Assembly (NCBI GenBank): GCA_027257055.1
Contig: JAPVLO010000232.1
Location: forward strand, 1,860,001-1,924,000
Direction: 5' to 3'
Length of the DNA: 64,000 nucleotides
From: Cephalopachus bancanus
Taxonomy: Eukaryota > Chordata > Mammalia > Primates > Tarsiidae
The notes beneath the pieces are model-generated. The model worked only from the letters and a program-made list of their open reading frames with translations, was not told where the DNA came from and did not search any database. Shown one piece after another: positions 11,731 to 23,586 of this stretch; the stretch's first letter is position 1; every line of letters starts with the position of its first letter. A program made the position numbers and the translations under genes.

Positions 11731-11997
11731 GGCCGGGTGCAGCAGTTCACACCTGTCATCCCAGCACTGTGGGAGATGGAAGCGGGAGGATTGCCTGAGC
11801 CCAAGAATTCGAGACTAGCCTGGGCAACTTGGGGAGACTTTGTATCTACAATTAAAAATATATATATTAGCTGGACGTGGTGATACACGCCGGTAGTTCC
11901 AGCTACTTGGAAACTGAGGCAGGAGGGTTGCAGGTCGAGGCTGCAGTGGCTGTGAGTGTTCCCACCTGGGCAGCAGAGTGAGATTCCAACTCAAAAG
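11731..11997 (+). mobile_element. T1 SINE, diverged
   Basis: Complete but eroded dimer from 'ggccgggtgcagcagttcac' to 'gattccaactcaaaag'; the right arm lacks the 'gccactgcactcc' core. Confidence 0.85.
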
Positions 11998-13026
11998 ACA
12001 CCTTTCACAGTGTGGGTGACCTGGAATCCCAGAATCTGGAAGGGAGAGGGGCCAGCATGGGGTTGGTCACAGCATGGAGGCTCCGACTTCCCCCCTCCTC
12101 CACTTGCTGGTTGATTTAGATGCAAAGTGGCTCCTGGTGGGGGGAGAGGGGACACAGCTGAGGCTCTTCTGGGAATGAAAGAAGCGAGCTCAGGTTGGTG
12201 ACAGGGTACCTCGCTCCCAGCTGCAAAAGCCTTTCTGGCCAAAGGGGCCTCTGACTGACCTCTCGATGGAACTTGTTCATGGAGTCCTTGTCCCTTATTA
12301 ATGTTCCTGCCCTGAGCACGCCATGACTGTCACCTTTGGTGCCCTCACTGCTCCCAGGACGGGACGTCAGAAGTCAAGGCCGGACTCCTCTCCACGTCGG
12401 GAGGTGGCAAGAGTATGGCTTCCAAGTCTGCGCCTGAGGTCTTGTGAGGCCTCAGAACCCAGGCATCTCGGCTCCTCATGGTGTCCACTGGTGGCTTTGA
12501 GGTGTCCCGGGAACCTGGAGAGTGGGGGTGGGCTGCTTTTCTCAGAAAGGGGCACCGCATTTACATCACTTAAGACTTGGGCCTGGGGCCAGGGCCACCA
12601 GGGAGAGAGGAAAAATCGGTAAGGAAGGAGCCAGAGAAACCCATCACCTCCCCAAGGGGGTAACCACCCCCGGCTCCCACTTGGCTCCATTGGTCATTGA
12701 ACTGAAAAGCCCCAGGATTCATTCAGCTCCCTTCCTGGGTCTTCCTTTTGAATGAAAAGGAAGACTGGGAACGCTTAGCAGCTCAGAATTCGAGTCTCCA
12801 TCTCAATGCCCAGAGACAAAGGCCAAAAAATGTGAGGAATTTCCAAAGTGCCTCCTTCAAACGGCATCTGCCCCTCCCTGGATCTGCTCCCTGGTGCTGG
12901 AATGGCGGTGGCTGCGTCCTCCTCCCGCCCTGGCCTGGCCCACTGCCCACTCATCAAGAGCTTGTGTCAGAGGAGAAACAAGATGAGGATCTCCCTGCTC
13001 AGACCACACACTTGTCCTCCCAAAAG
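11998..13026. other. Unique sequence, about 1 kb
   Basis: Single-copy GC-rich DNA. Open frames on both strands (12323-12622 plus, 12367-12690 minus, 12748-13101 plus) overlap one another and show no domain, so I call no gene. Confidence 0.5.
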
Positions 13027-13038
13027 AAGATACTTCTG

Positions 13039-13646
13039 GGCACAGTGGCTCATGACTGTAATCACAACACTTTGGGAGGCAGAAGTGAGAGGATTGCCTG
13101 AGCCCACGGATTCGAGACCAGCTTGGGCAACATGGCCAGACCTCGTCTCTACAATAAATCAAAAAAATTGGTCAGGCTCCGTGGCTCAGCCTGTAATCCC
13201 AGTACTTTGGGAGGCTGAGGTGAGTGGATTGCCTGAGACTGTGGGTTCAAGACCAGCCCCGGCAAATTGGTGAGATCTCGTCTCTACAATAAATGAAAAA
13301 TTAGCAGAGCGTGGTAGCCCATTCCTGTAGTTCTGGCTATTTAGAAGGCTGAGGCGGAAGGATCGCTGGAGCCCAGCAGGTCGACGCTGGGGTAGCCGTG
13401 AGTGTGCCACTGCACTCCAGCCTGGGCGATGGAGTGAGACTCCAACTCAAAACAACAACAAAAAATAAAAATTAAAAAAATTTAGCCGGGCGTGGTGGCA
13501 CATGCCTGTGGTTCCAGCTACTTGGAAGGCTGAGGTGGAAGGATTGCCTGAGCCCTGCAAGTCAAGGCTGTAGTGGCCGTGAGCATGCCACTGCACTTCA
13601 GCCTAGGCAACAGAGGGATACTCTGACTCAAAAAACAAAAAAAAGG
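13039..13646 (+). mobile_element. T1 SINE interrupted by a T2 SINE
   Basis: Left arm 13039-13169 and right arm 13483-13646 of one dimer, flanked by 'aagatacttctg' at 13027-13038 and 13647-13658. Confidence 0.92.
13170..13473 (+). mobile_element. T2/T1 SINE nested in the middle linker
   Basis: Complete dimer inserted at the A-rich linker of the outer SINE; 'aaaaaaatt' lies on both sides. Confidence 0.88.
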
Positions 13647-13658
13647 AAGATACTTCTG

Positions 13659-13970
13659 TGAACTGGTGGGCCAGTTTGTATGTGGGCCTCGCCTGCCCCT
13701 GCCCAAGCAGCCACCAGGCCATGGGGTTGACCAGAGGAAGTACCCGCCTACTCCAGGGTCATGGTGATAGCTCATTTTCCGAGGATGGCTTGAAAGAGGA
13801 GCCCTCATTCGCCCAGGGCTCTGTTATCATTTTCCTTTGGAGGCTGTACACATCACAAGACACTGGGAAAGAACCCAGAGCCTTCTTCCTCTAAGACGTC
13901 TTAGGAGACAGAATGACACTTGATGGACCATGAGTACTTGGCAGGCTGGACACATGTCTGCCAGTCCTCC
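13659..13970. other. Unique sequence
   Basis: No recognised feature. Confidence 0.5.
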
Positions 13971-13985
13971 TGTGCTCATTTGTTT

Positions 13986-14282
13986 ATTTGTGTATTTATT
14001 TATTATTATTTTTTGAGTTGGAGTCTCATTCTGTCGCCCAGGTTGGAGTGCAGGGGCAGGCTCACAGTCACCACAACCTCTACCTGCTGGGCTCAGGCTG
14101 TCTTTCTACCTCAGCTTTCTAAGTAGCTGGACTACAGGCATGCCTGGCTAATTTTTTTATTTATAGTAGAGATGAGGTCTTGCCAAGTTGCCCAGGCTGG
14201 TCTCGAACCCATGGGTTCAGGCAATCCTCTCACCTCGGCCTCTCAAAGTGCTGGGATGACAGGCATGAGCCACCATACCTGG
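13986..14282 (-). mobile_element. T1 SINE
   Basis: Minus-strand dimer flanked by related 'tgtgctcatttgtttat' and 'tgtgttcatttatttaa'. Confidence 0.88.
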
Positions 14283-14474
14283 CTTGTGTTCATTTATTTA
14301 ATCCTAACTTCCTGTCCCTTCTCTGCAGGACACAGGACACTAAGTTCTCTGGGGCTGTTAGTTCACACCCCGAGAGGGGCTTCCAGAATGTTAGGTCAGG
14401 CCCGCTGGGGGTGTGGGCTTCTGCGATCCGGTGCTGCGTGAAAGATGCGAAGAATTACACAAAAGTTAGATTAG

Positions 14475-14812
14475 AGCCGGGCTTGGTGGCTCAGCCTGTA
14501 ATCCTGCGCCTTCGGGAGGCTGAGGTGAATGGACTGCCTGAGCCCCTGGGTTTGAGACCTGCGGGTTTGAGACCCGCCTGGGCAGCGAGACCTCATCTCT
14601 ACAATAAATCAAAAAAAAAAAAAAAAAAAAAAAAATCAGCCGGGCGTGGCAGCGCGCGCCTGTAATTCCGGCTACTCGGAAGGCTGAGGCGGAAGGATGG
14701 CCGGAGCCCAGCGGGTCGAGGCTGCGGTGGCCGGGAGCGGCCACTGCACTCCAGTCTGGGCGACAGAGTGAGACTCCAACTCAAAAAAAAAAAAAAAAAA
14801 GAAAAAGAAAAA
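14475..14812 (+). mobile_element. T3 SINE with duplicated B box and long internal A run
   Basis: Complete T3 copy ('gggcagcgagacc'). A 15-bp unit containing the B box is tandemly duplicated at 14548-14562 and 14563-14577. The linker carries about 24 A's. The tail is a long A run with g interruptions. Confidence 0.92.
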
Positions 14813-15420
14813 GGAAATACAGTTTGTTTAGGAAGTAAATTAGAGAGAGAGAAAGAGGAGATTCACCTCCCCAAGGTAGGGGAGGGAGCCAAAGCCAGGA
14901 AACATGGCGGCAGCCATAGCTCCAAGTGGGCGTGGCCACACCAGAGTCTAGTAAGTCAATAGTCACTAGCTGCTTGTGGTTGAGTCCTTTTAGTCTTTCC
15001 CTTTGATAGGGCTGATCCATGCCATCACGAAGCGGCAGGTAGGTGCAGTTACTGACATCAGGTGATGGACAGCAGGCAGATGGGTGGGTTAGTCACATGA
15101 TTGCTGCCATGGTGGTAGGGGTCCATCACATAGGTCACGAAGGGCTGATTAGGTTAACTTGGGTCTTATGGATGAAGGCAAATACTCGGAATAGAAAAAC
15201 TAATTAGTAACAAGCTGGAGAGGGAGTTGTAAAGCTGCTATCAATAGCTACCTCCGAGAAACCGGTTCTGTCCTTAGCTCGTGGTTACAGGGTAAGTTAA
15301 GTGAACTGTAGAAAAACACAAGATTTAGGCAATGTTAAAATGGCTGCTCATTGAGTATATCAAATTCATGTTATGTCCTTTCAGGGGATCACTGTGACCC
15401 CTCAGAAAGTGAGAAAAAGA
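14813..15420. other. Unassigned AT-richer sequence
   Basis: No SINE and no recognised gene. The style (repeated 'gggctgat', 'ggttacagggtaagttaag') could fit an old ERV-internal or LTR fragment, but I cannot assign it. Confidence 0.35.
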
Positions 15421-15998
<578 letters not shown>

Positions 15999-16017
15999 AA
16001 ATAAGTAAGTAAATAAA

Positions 16018-16160
16018 CTGGGCATGGTGTTGTGCACCTGTAGTCTCCCCCGTTTGCACCCAGGAGATGATGGGTATCGTGAGCTGTGAGCCACCGCTCT
16101 CCAGCTTGGGTGACAGAGTGAGACTTTGACTGAAATAATAATAATTAAAAATAATAATAA
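16018..16160 (+). mobile_element. J-type right monomer, diverged
   Basis: 'tgggcatggtgttgtgcac' to 'gtgacagagtgagactttg', with an (aat)n tail. Confidence 0.7.
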
Positions 16161-16206
16161 GCCCTCTGGATGATGCTGGTGCACGTTCCAGTTTGAGAAC
16201 CACTGC
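16161..16206 (+). mobile_element. MER5-like hAT MITE fragment, right end
   Basis: 'tggatgatgctggtgcac' followed by 'tttgagaaccactg', the MER5-type terminal inverted repeat. Confidence 0.55.
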
Positions 16207-17604
16207 TGTATTCTACTGCCTGGGACACGTTGACTAGTCTGCAGAATTGTGCGACACTCACCAGGTCGCAGGGCAGGAAAGTCAGGCAGCTGGTGCCCTG
16301 GCCTGGTACAGAGGCCGTCAACCTCCTCCGAACTGACTCTCCTCGCAGTCCCTGGAGGCTAGTATCTTCCTGACAGTGACTTTTTTTTTCTTTTCCTCAG
16401 CTTATTGGATGAAGAAAGACATTTTTTCCGTCTGCTTGGTCTGTGTCCCTTCCCTCGCTGACATTTCATGGCAGCCTGGCGTGTCAATGACAGTGGGTGG
16501 AGTGCCAGGGACTCCCCAGGCACCCGCGGGCTGGCGTGCACTCCTCACCCAGTGCTCCAAGCCCAGGTCAGGATTTCCCAGGAGGCTGAGAAATGGCGGC
16601 CCTGGGTGGAGAGGGGTTGAGTCGTGTCTCGGTCATTCCAGAGCCTGCACTCCGGCTGCCCTCCTCTCCGGCTGCCTGTGTGGTCGAGATGGGCCAGCCC
16701 TGCGTGAATGGGGACCTTGTGCTGAGGGCCTCGCGGGAGCTGGGAGCCACAACACAGGGGCTTTTCACGGGGAGGCTTGCAACAGAGGCTGTATTGAGCG
16801 TGCCGGTGGCTCGCGGGCAGGCGTGGGGTCTGGCAGACGCGTGGCATCGGTGAAACAACATTGCTGCTCCTCCTGATCCAGCCCTGGCTGGGTTGGAGCC
16901 CCGGGGGCTCTTCTAGGATGAGGTACACTAAGAATCTCCTTTTCGGAAGCTGCCCTGACCCCACCCTCAACCCCCAGGGAGTTCAAGGGTCTGCAGGGGC
17001 ACAGGATGTGAGTGCAGGGGTCAGTGTGAGTGGGGAGGATGCTGGTGGGCTGGACAGGAATGGGTTAAAGGCAGCTGCCTGGAGACATTGCCACAGCCCA
17101 GCTCCCCTGGGACCCAGGCCACCAGCAGGGTAGGGTGCTAGCTGCCTCTGTCTGTTGAAGGGGGTGGGACCCCAGCGAGCCCCCCAAGGGGTCATTGAGA
17201 GGTGAGGGAGAGCCACAGCCTCGCCGAGGCAGATGCCAGGGACAGAGGGCTGCTGCCTGGGGGGAGAGTCAGGAAGGGGTGACAGTGGAGGTGGGTGTCC
17301 CTTCCCCTGTATGTAGATACAGCCTCTCTCTGTCCATCTGCTACCAACTCTCACCCACCCGAGGTGGCTCATTTGAGAATTGGCCACTTCCCTGGCCTCC
17401 TTTCTCTTCTGGAACTTTTATTTTCTAGAGTGACCAGCTGTCCAGTCTCCTCAGGACCAAAGGACTTCCTGGAACACGGGATGGGCACGTGTGCACATGT
17501 GCACATGTATCTGGCATTCTTCATGTCTTCCTTATCTGTTCCATAGAAGGCAGCCTCCAGCAAGGATGGATTGTATTTTTCTGTATCAGCTACCCCAGGG
17601 AAGG
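16207..17604. other. Unique GC-rich sequence, 1.4 kb
   Basis: Longest SINE-free stretch in the first third. Several overlapping frames are open (16376-16876 plus, 16545-16970 minus, 16983-17387 minus), but GC-rich composition explains this and no domain is visible. A pyrimidine tract with cag at 16380-16401 looks like a splice acceptor without further support. Confidence 0.5.
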
Positions 17605-17906
17605 TTTTGTTGTTGTTGTTGTGACAGGGTCTCACTCTGTTGCCCAGGCTGGAGGGCTGTGGCATGGTCACAGCTCACCACAGCCTCAACCTCCTGGCCA
17701 TCCTCCTGCTTTATCACCTTCATGACCTACTAGTATCTAGGACTACAGACAAGCACCACCATGCACGGCTAATTTTTTTTTTTTTTGTAGAGACAAGGTT
17801 TCTATGTTGCCCAGGCTGGTTTTCTCAAACTCCTGAGCTCAAGAAATCTTCCTGCCTTGGTCTCCCAAAGTGCTGGGATTACAGGTAAGGCCACTGTGCC
17901 CGGCCT
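17605..17906 (-). mobile_element. J-type SINE
   Basis: Minus-strand AluJ-like copy with (gtt)n tail, 'gacagggtctcactctg', ending 'ggccactgtgcccggcc'. Confidence 0.88.
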
Positions 17907-18622
17907 CACGTGGAAAGTTTAATAAATGTTTGCTGATAACAAATGAGCAAGTTGTTCCCATCCAAATGAGAGAATTAGGAAAGCCTTAGCTGGTGAGGGG
18001 CCTCGAAGGTCAGCCTGGATATTACGAGGGCAAGACGGAGTAGCAGCCTTCTGGAAGGGAGTGGTTTGGCACCTGTAGCTCGGGCCTAACCTCCAGGCCA
18101 GCCACCCCCCCACCCCATCCCTCCTCTCTTGTCTCCAGGGCAGCCCTCCTCAGGGTTTGCTCTTTGGGCCCAGGCTGGGCGGCTGTCACTGTCACGCCAT
18201 GGTGACTCACCATGCCCTGAGCGTGTTCTTTCCCTGAGCATGTTGACAGGCAGGCCCAGGAAGTCCAGGAACAGTCCTGGAGGCCTTGCACGCCCAGCCC
18301 ATCAAAGTGACAGCCACCTCTGGGCCACTTGATCGCAAGGAAAATGCTGCTGTGTTTTCCATCTTCTACAGAGACAAACACTCCCAACCGGGGCATCTTG
18401 GGGCCTCCCCTGGCCTCCGCCCAGGACTCGCATGGGCTTGATGGAGCAGTTGGGGGGTGCTGAGGAAGCTCTTGGAAGAGAGATGGGGACAGAAGGGAGA
18501 ACTCAGTGAGCCCCAGGCAGAGCCCAGGCCCTGCAATCAGTGGGGCAGGCTGAGACCACTAGTGCCATTGCCAGGAGCCTCCAGGCCTCTCTGCCTTTGC
18601 ACACCCCTGGAGATACTTTCTC
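17907..18622. other. Unique sequence
   Basis: No gene recognised. 'tttaataaatgtttgctgat' at 17918-17937 may be a short L2 3' end. Confidence 0.45.
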
Positions 18623-18743
18623 CTTTTTTTTTTAGGCGGAGTCTTTCTCTGATGCCCAGCCTGGAGTGCAGTGGGACGCTCACATGCTCATGGTCACCAC
18701 AGCCTCTACCTGTTGGGCTGAGGTCAATTCTGCTCTGTCCCTA
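18623..18743 (-). mobile_element. SINE right-arm fragment
   Basis: T-tail plus 'ggcggagtctttctctgatg' and 'cagtgggacgctcacatgc'; broken at 18743 where another SINE starts. Confidence 0.75.
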
Positions 18744-19291
18744 GTCGCCCAGACTGGAGTGCAGTGGCCGCTCCCGGACACCGCAGCCTCGACCTGCTGG
18801 GCTCCGGCGATCCTTCCGCCTCAGCCTTCCAAGTAGCTGGAACTACAGGCGCGCGCTACCACGCCCGGCTGATTTTTTTTTTTTTTTGAGTTGGAGTCTC
18901 ACTCTGTCGCCCAGACTGGAGTGCAGTGGCCACTCCCGGCCACCGCAGCCTTGACCTGCTGGGCTCCGGTGATCCTTCCGCCTCAGCCCTCCAAGTAGCC
19001 GGAATTACAGGCATGAGCTACCAAGCCCAGCTGATTTTTTGATTTATCGTAGAGATGAGGTCTCGCTGCCCAGGCGGGTCTCGAACCCGCGGGCTTAGGC
19101 AATCCACTCATCTCAGCCTCCCAAAGGCGTGGGATTACAGGCTGAGCCACCGAGCCCGGCTTTGATTTTTTGATTTCTTGTAGAGATGAGGTCTCGCTGC
19201 CCAGGCAGGTCTCGAACCCGCGGGCTCAGGCAATCCACTCACCTCAGCCTCCCAAAGGCGCGGGATTACAGGCTGAGCCACCGAGCCCGGC
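18744..19291 (-). mobile_element. T3 SINE interrupted by another T3 SINE
   Basis: Right arm 18744-18870 (no T-tail) and left arm 19161-19291 of one copy, separated by the nested copy. The left arm has the T3 form. Confidence 0.88.
18872..19160 (-). mobile_element. T3 SINE nested in a T3 SINE
   Basis: Complete copy in the linker of the outer element, with 'tgatttttt' on both sides. Host and guest are the same subtype, showing continued T3 activity. Confidence 0.9.
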
Positions 19292-19382
19292 TTCCCATAT
19301 TCTTTCTCACAGCGGAACAGACCGAGGCCGAGAGTTGGTGTCAGTCGTTCAAGACCACATTTTTTGTTGTTGGCAGAACTGA

Positions 19383-19620
19383 GAAGTCATTTATTCACTC
19401 TCTGGACACATAGAGTTGAGTTCCTACTATGTGGCAGGCACTTTCCAAGGCCCTCGAGATATATGCCTGCACAAAACAATGTGACAATGACATTGTTATA
19501 ACAACAGAATTAACACTGAACGCCACCTCCACTCGTTCATATTGTATAATGCAATGAGCATGGTGCGAAGTGCTATATGTGTACAGTTTCATTTATCCTT
19601 ACAGCAGACCTACACAGTAA
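19383..19620 (-). mobile_element. L2 3' end and MIR fragments
   Basis: 'ttgagttcctactatgtggc' and 'aggcactttccaaggccc' resemble antisense L2 3' end (19383-19480). 'gaagtgctatatgtgtac' to 'cttacagcagacctacac' (19545-19620) resembles antisense MIR. Confidence 0.55.
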
Positions 19621-19625
19621 GTCAT

Positions 19626-19897
19626 CACCGGGTGCAGCGGCCCAGCTATGGGAGGTGGAGGCAAGAGGATTGTCTGAGCCCAGGAGTTCAAGACCAACCT
19701 GGGCAACATGGCAAGACCTCATCTCTACAATAAATCAAAAAAATTAGCGGGGTGTGGTGGCGCATGCTTGTAGTTCCAGCTACTTGAAAGGCTGGGGTGG
19801 AAGGATCACCTGAGCCCAGCAGGTCCAGACTGTGGCCGTGAGCATGCCACTGCACTCCAGCCTGGGCAACAGTGAGACTCCAACTCAAAACAAAAAA
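19626..19897 (+). mobile_element. T1 SINE, first of four in a row
   Basis: Dimer with shortened 5' end ('ccgggtgcagcggcccagc') and end 'ccaactcaaaacaaaaaac'. Confidence 0.85.
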
Positions 19898-19907
19898 CAG
19901 CCGAGTA

Positions 19908-20208
19908 AGCCGGGCTCGGTGGCTCAGCCTATAATCCCGCGCCTTGGGAGGCCGAGGTGAGTGAATTGCCTGAGCCCGCGGGTTCGAGACCCGCCTGGAC
20001 AACGAGACCTCATCTCTACAATAAATAAAAAAATCAGCCGGGCATGGTAGCGCGCGCCTGTAATTCCGGCTACTTGGAAGGCTGATGTGGAAGGATCGCC
20101 GGAGCCCAGCAGGTCGAGGCTGCGGTGGCCGGGAGCGGCCGCTGCACTCCAGTCTGGGCGACAGAGTGAGACTCCAACTCAAAAAACAAAACAAAACAAA
20201 ACAAAAAA
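19908..20208 (+). mobile_element. T2/T3 SINE, second of four
   Basis: 'gccgggctcggtggctcag', 'gcctggacaacgagacc', tail (caaaa)n. Flanks 'acagccgagta' and 'acagctgagtg' are alike. Confidence 0.88.
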
Positions 20209-20209
20209 C

Positions 20210-20519
20210 AGCTGAGTGTGGTGGCTCAAGCCTATAATCCCAGCATTTTGGGAGGCTGAGGCAAGAGGACTGCCTGAGACCAGGAGTTCAAGACCAGCCT
20301 GGGCAACTTGGTGAGACCTCATCTCTACAATAAATCGAAAAATAAGCTGGTTATGGTGGTGCACACCTGCAGTTCCAGCTACTTGGAAGGCTGTAGTGGA
20401 AGGCTCGCCCGAGCCTGGCAGGTTGAGGATGCGGTGGTCGCGGGCATGCCACTGCACTCCAGCCTGCGCGACAGAGTGAGACTCCAATTCAAAAAAACAA
20501 AGCAAAACAAAACAAAACA
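20210..20519 (+). mobile_element. T1 SINE, third of four
   Basis: 'cagctgagtgtggtggctc' to 'gactccaattcaaaa' with (caaaa)n tail. Confidence 0.88.
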
Positions 20520-20828
20520 AGCAGGGCTCAGCGGCTCAGCCTGTAATCCTGCACCTTGGGAGGCTGAGGTGAGTGGATTGCCTGAGCCCGTGGGTTTGAG
20601 ACCCTCCTGGGCAACTTGGCGAGACCTCATCTCTACAGTAAATAAAAAAAAATTAGCCGGGCGTAGTAGCACGCGCCTGTAATTCCAGCTCCTTGGAAGG
20701 CTGAGGCGGAAGGATCACAGGAGCCCCTGCAGGTCGAGGCTGCGGTGGCCGGGAGCGGCCACTGCACTCCAGTCTGGGCGACAGAGTGAGACTCCAACTC
20801 AAAAAAACAAAACAAAACAAAAAACAAA
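20520..20828 (+). mobile_element. T2 SINE, fourth of four
   Basis: 'gcagggctcagcggctcag' to 'gactccaactcaaaaaaac' with (caaaa)n tail. Confidence 0.88.
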
Positions 20829-20992
20829 GCAAGTCCTCCTTCCTAAGACCTTGACTTCAAACCCTGTACTTACCGCCCCTAGGTTACTAAGTTAGAATAC
20901 TCAGTCTTGGCTGCTAGCCCAGGACTCTGTCCACCCTGCCATTCTGTCTCTTTGTCTTTCTCTTGGCTCTCTTCTTAATCTGAAAATCTTGT

Positions 20993-21297
20993 GTTTTTGT
21001 TTTTGTTTTTGTTTTTTAGAGTTGGAGTCTCACTCTGTCGCCCAGACTGGAGCGCAGTGGCCGCTCCCGGCCACTGCAACCTCGACCTGCTGGGTTCTGG
21101 CGATCCTTCCACCTCAGCCTTCTGAGTAGCCGGAATTACAGGCATGCGCTACCACGCCCGGCTGATTTTTTGATTTATTGTAGAGATGAAGTCTCGCCAA
21201 GTTGCCTAGGCGGGTCTCGAACCCGCGGGCTCAGGCAATCCACTCACCTCAGCCTCCCAAAGGTGCGGGATTACAGGCTGAGCCACTGAGCCCAGCT
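20993..21297 (-). mobile_element. T2 SINE
   Basis: Minus-strand dimer with (tttttg)n tail and 'ctcgccaagttgcctagg'. Confidence 0.9.
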
Positions 21298-21324
21298 CCC
21301 TTGTATTGTTTAAAGGTCAAAGTT

Positions 21325-21610
21325 AGCCGGGCTCGGTGCCTCAGCCTGTAATCCCGTGCCTTTGGGAGGCTGAGGTGAGAGGATTGCCTGAGCCCGTGGA
21401 TTCGAGACCCGCCTGGGCAGCGAGACCTCATCTCTACAAGAAATCAAAAAATCAGCTGGGCGTGGTAGTGCATGCCTGTAATTCCGGCTACTTGGAAGGC
21501 TGAGGCGGAAGGATCGCCGGAGCCCAGCAGGTGAGGCTGTGGTGGCCGGGAGCGGCCACTACACTCCAGTCTGGGTGACTGAGACTCCAACTCAAAAATA
21601 AATAAATAAA
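21325..21610 (+). mobile_element. T3 SINE
   Basis: Flanked by exact 'taaaggtcaaagtt' at 21311-21324 and 21611-21624; (aaat)n tail; 'gggcagcgagacc'. Confidence 0.95.
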
Positions 21611-21627
21611 TAAAGGTCAAAGTTTGA

Positions 21628-21915
21628 ACTGGGCTCGGTGGCTCAGCCTGTAATCCCGCGCTTTGGGAAGCTGAGGTGAGTGGATTGCCTGAGCCTGCGG
21701 GTTCGAGACCCGCCTGGGCAACTTGGTGAGACCTCATCTCTACAATAAATCAAAAAATTAGCCGGGCGTGGTAGCGCACGCCTGTAGTTCCAGCTACTGG
21801 AAGGCTGAGGCGGATGGATCGCTGGAGCCCAGTAGGTTGAGGCTGCAGTGACTAGGAGCGACCACTGCACTCCAGTCTGGGTGACAGAGTGAGACTTCAA
21901 CTCAAAAAAAAAAAA
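21628..21915 (+). mobile_element. T2 SINE inserted next to the previous target
   Basis: Begins three bases after the downstream target copy of the previous element. 'gggcaacttggtgag', end 'cttcaactcaaaa'. Confidence 0.9.
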
Positions 21916-21954
21916 GACCAGCTTGGGCAACCTGATGAGACCCCCGTTTCTACC
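21916..21954 (+). mobile_element. Short J-type left-arm fragment
   Basis: 'gaccagcttgggcaacctg' then 'gagacccccgtttctac', a piece of an older SINE after the A-tail. Confidence 0.55.
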
Positions 21955-21980
21955 CTTCAAGTGTGTTGGTGACATTCTCT

Positions 21981-22060
21981 TCATTGTCTGTCTGCCTATC
22001 TGTCTATCTAATCTGTCATCTATCTATCCATCTATCGTTGATGTCTGTTTATATATCTAT
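21981..22060 (+). repeat. Imperfect (TCTA)n microsatellite
   Basis: Runs of 'tctatctatctatc' type broken by substitutions. Confidence 0.85.
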
Positions 22061-22343
22061 CTACCCCATCTTCCCCCCCTTCCATCCTCTATCCTCTTTA
22101 TAGGTATGTGGCCCATCTGAAATCCTGAAGGAGAAGGAGTGCCTGAGGAAAGGACCATTTGTAAAGCTGGTGGCCATGTAGGTAGGAGGTGGGAAAAGAA
22201 AGAAAAGTCAGAGATGGAAGGATTGCTCAATGAAGCAAGATGACCCTTGGGCCACGAGCTGCAGAGTAGATGGTAATCATGCTTCGTTCAGGGAACATGG
22301 CATGCACAATGATTACAATGATTGAAGAGAGTTTAAAAAGGGG
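22061..22343. other. Unique sequence
   Basis: Nothing recognised. Confidence 0.5.
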
Positions 22344-22398
22344 CTGTGAGCATGCCACTGCCCTCCAGGCTGGGTGACAGAGTGAGACTCCAACTCAA
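22344..22398 (+). mobile_element. SINE right-arm 3' end fragment
   Basis: 'gctgtgagcatgccactgcc' to 'gagactccaactcaag', followed by a G run instead of an A-tail. Confidence 0.75.
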
Positions 22399-22894
22399 GA
22401 GGGGGGGGGTGCTGTTTACAGTAGCTGGGCAGGGATGAGGAAACCTGACAAGGAATGGCACATGATCGTAGAAGCAACTGCTGGGAAGAGCAACTGCTGG
22501 GAGCCATGGCTGCCTCCTGGCTCGAGGGGAAAGTGGAAGAGGACCTGAGTTTCAGAGTCCAGAGAGGGCTGCCTGGCAGGATTGCAGGCGACCCATGGTG
22601 ACCTGGGAGAGGGCTGCTGAAGGGACACATACCCTGGTCTTTCTCCTCCTGCCTCCCCAGCTCTTGCTGGTGTTTCCCGGGGGTAAACCCAACCAGAAGC
22701 CAGAGGGAAGCCGCCTCGACAGTCCCTTGAGGAAAAGAGTTCTGTGGAGAAGCAGATTTCAAGATGTGAGAATTCTGTATCAGGCTGGTGCCTTGGGGTA
22801 AACTGAAGCAATGGCACCAACCTAGGAGCCGTTATTGTGTTCTTCCCCCACAGACACTTGCGGGATGGAGGCAGGGGAGAAGTCAGTTTTACTT
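22399..22894. other. Unique sequence
   Basis: No recognised gene; minus-strand open frames (22313-22762, 22416-22820) overlap in different frames. Confidence 0.5.
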
Positions 22895-22904
22895 AAGAAT
22901 GTTT

Positions 22905-23203
22905 TTTTTCTTTTCTTTTTGATTTAGAGTCTCACTCAGTTGCCCAGGCTAGAGCACAGAGGCCAATCATGACTCACTGCAGCCTTGACCACCTGGGCTC
23001 AGGTGATCCTCTTGCCTCAGCCTTCCAAGTAGCTGGAACTACAGGTGTGTGCAATCACACCTGGCTAATTTTTAAAAATTTTTTTGCAGAGATGAGGTCT
23101 CGATATGTTGCCCAGTCTGGTCTCAAGCTCCTGGGCTCAGGCAATTCTCCCGCCTTGGCCTCTCAAAGTGCTGGGATTACAGGTGTGAGCCATCACGCCT
23201 GGC
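22905..23203 (-). mobile_element. J-type SINE
   Basis: Flanked by exact 'aagaatgttt' (22895-22904 and 23204-23213). The left arm reads 'ctcgatatgttgcccag', ancestral. Confidence 0.92.
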
Positions 23204-23287
23204 AAGAATGTTTCCGATGAAGCAATAAGAATCATTACGTTTATAAAATTGTTCAATTAACTTTAGCCTAAAGCTGCCTCCTTGCAC

Positions 23288-23572
23288 TTTTTTTTTGTCA
23301 GAGTCTCACTCTGTTGCCCAGGCTGGAGTGCGGTGGCACGCTCATGGCCATTGTAGCCCCGACCTACTGGGCTCAGACTTTTCTTCTACCTCAGTCTTCC
23401 AAATAGCTGGAACTACAAGTGTACGCCACCATGCCTGGCTAATTTTTTATTTATTGTAGAGACAAGGTCTTGCCAAGCTGCCCAGGCTGGTCTTGAACCT
23501 GTGGGCTCAGGCAGTCCTTTTGCCTTAGCCTTCCAAAATGCTGGGATTACAGGTGTGAGCCACTGCACCCAA
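23288..23572 (-). mobile_element. T1 SINE, first of a same-target pair
   Basis: Minus-strand dimer preceded by 'ccttgcacttttt' and followed by 'ctttgcacattttt', which also precedes the next copy. Confidence 0.88.
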
Positions 23573-23586
23573 CTTCTTTGCACATT

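Noticed and set aside
13170..13473. tRNA gene suggested by exact B boxes
   Set aside because: The A and B boxes belong to 7SL-derived SINEs; no cloverleaf or anticodon arm is present.
14813..15420. ERV internal fragment
   Set aside because: Suggestive style only; no LTR ends, primer-binding site or retroviral motif could be seen.
16376..16470. Splice acceptor and exon
   Set aside because: A pyrimidine tract followed by cag exists, but there is no matching donor, no conserved peptide and no neighbouring exon.
19626..20828. CRISPR-like regular repeat array
   Set aside because: Repeats of about 300 bases ending in A-rich tails are SINEs; the DNA is mammalian.
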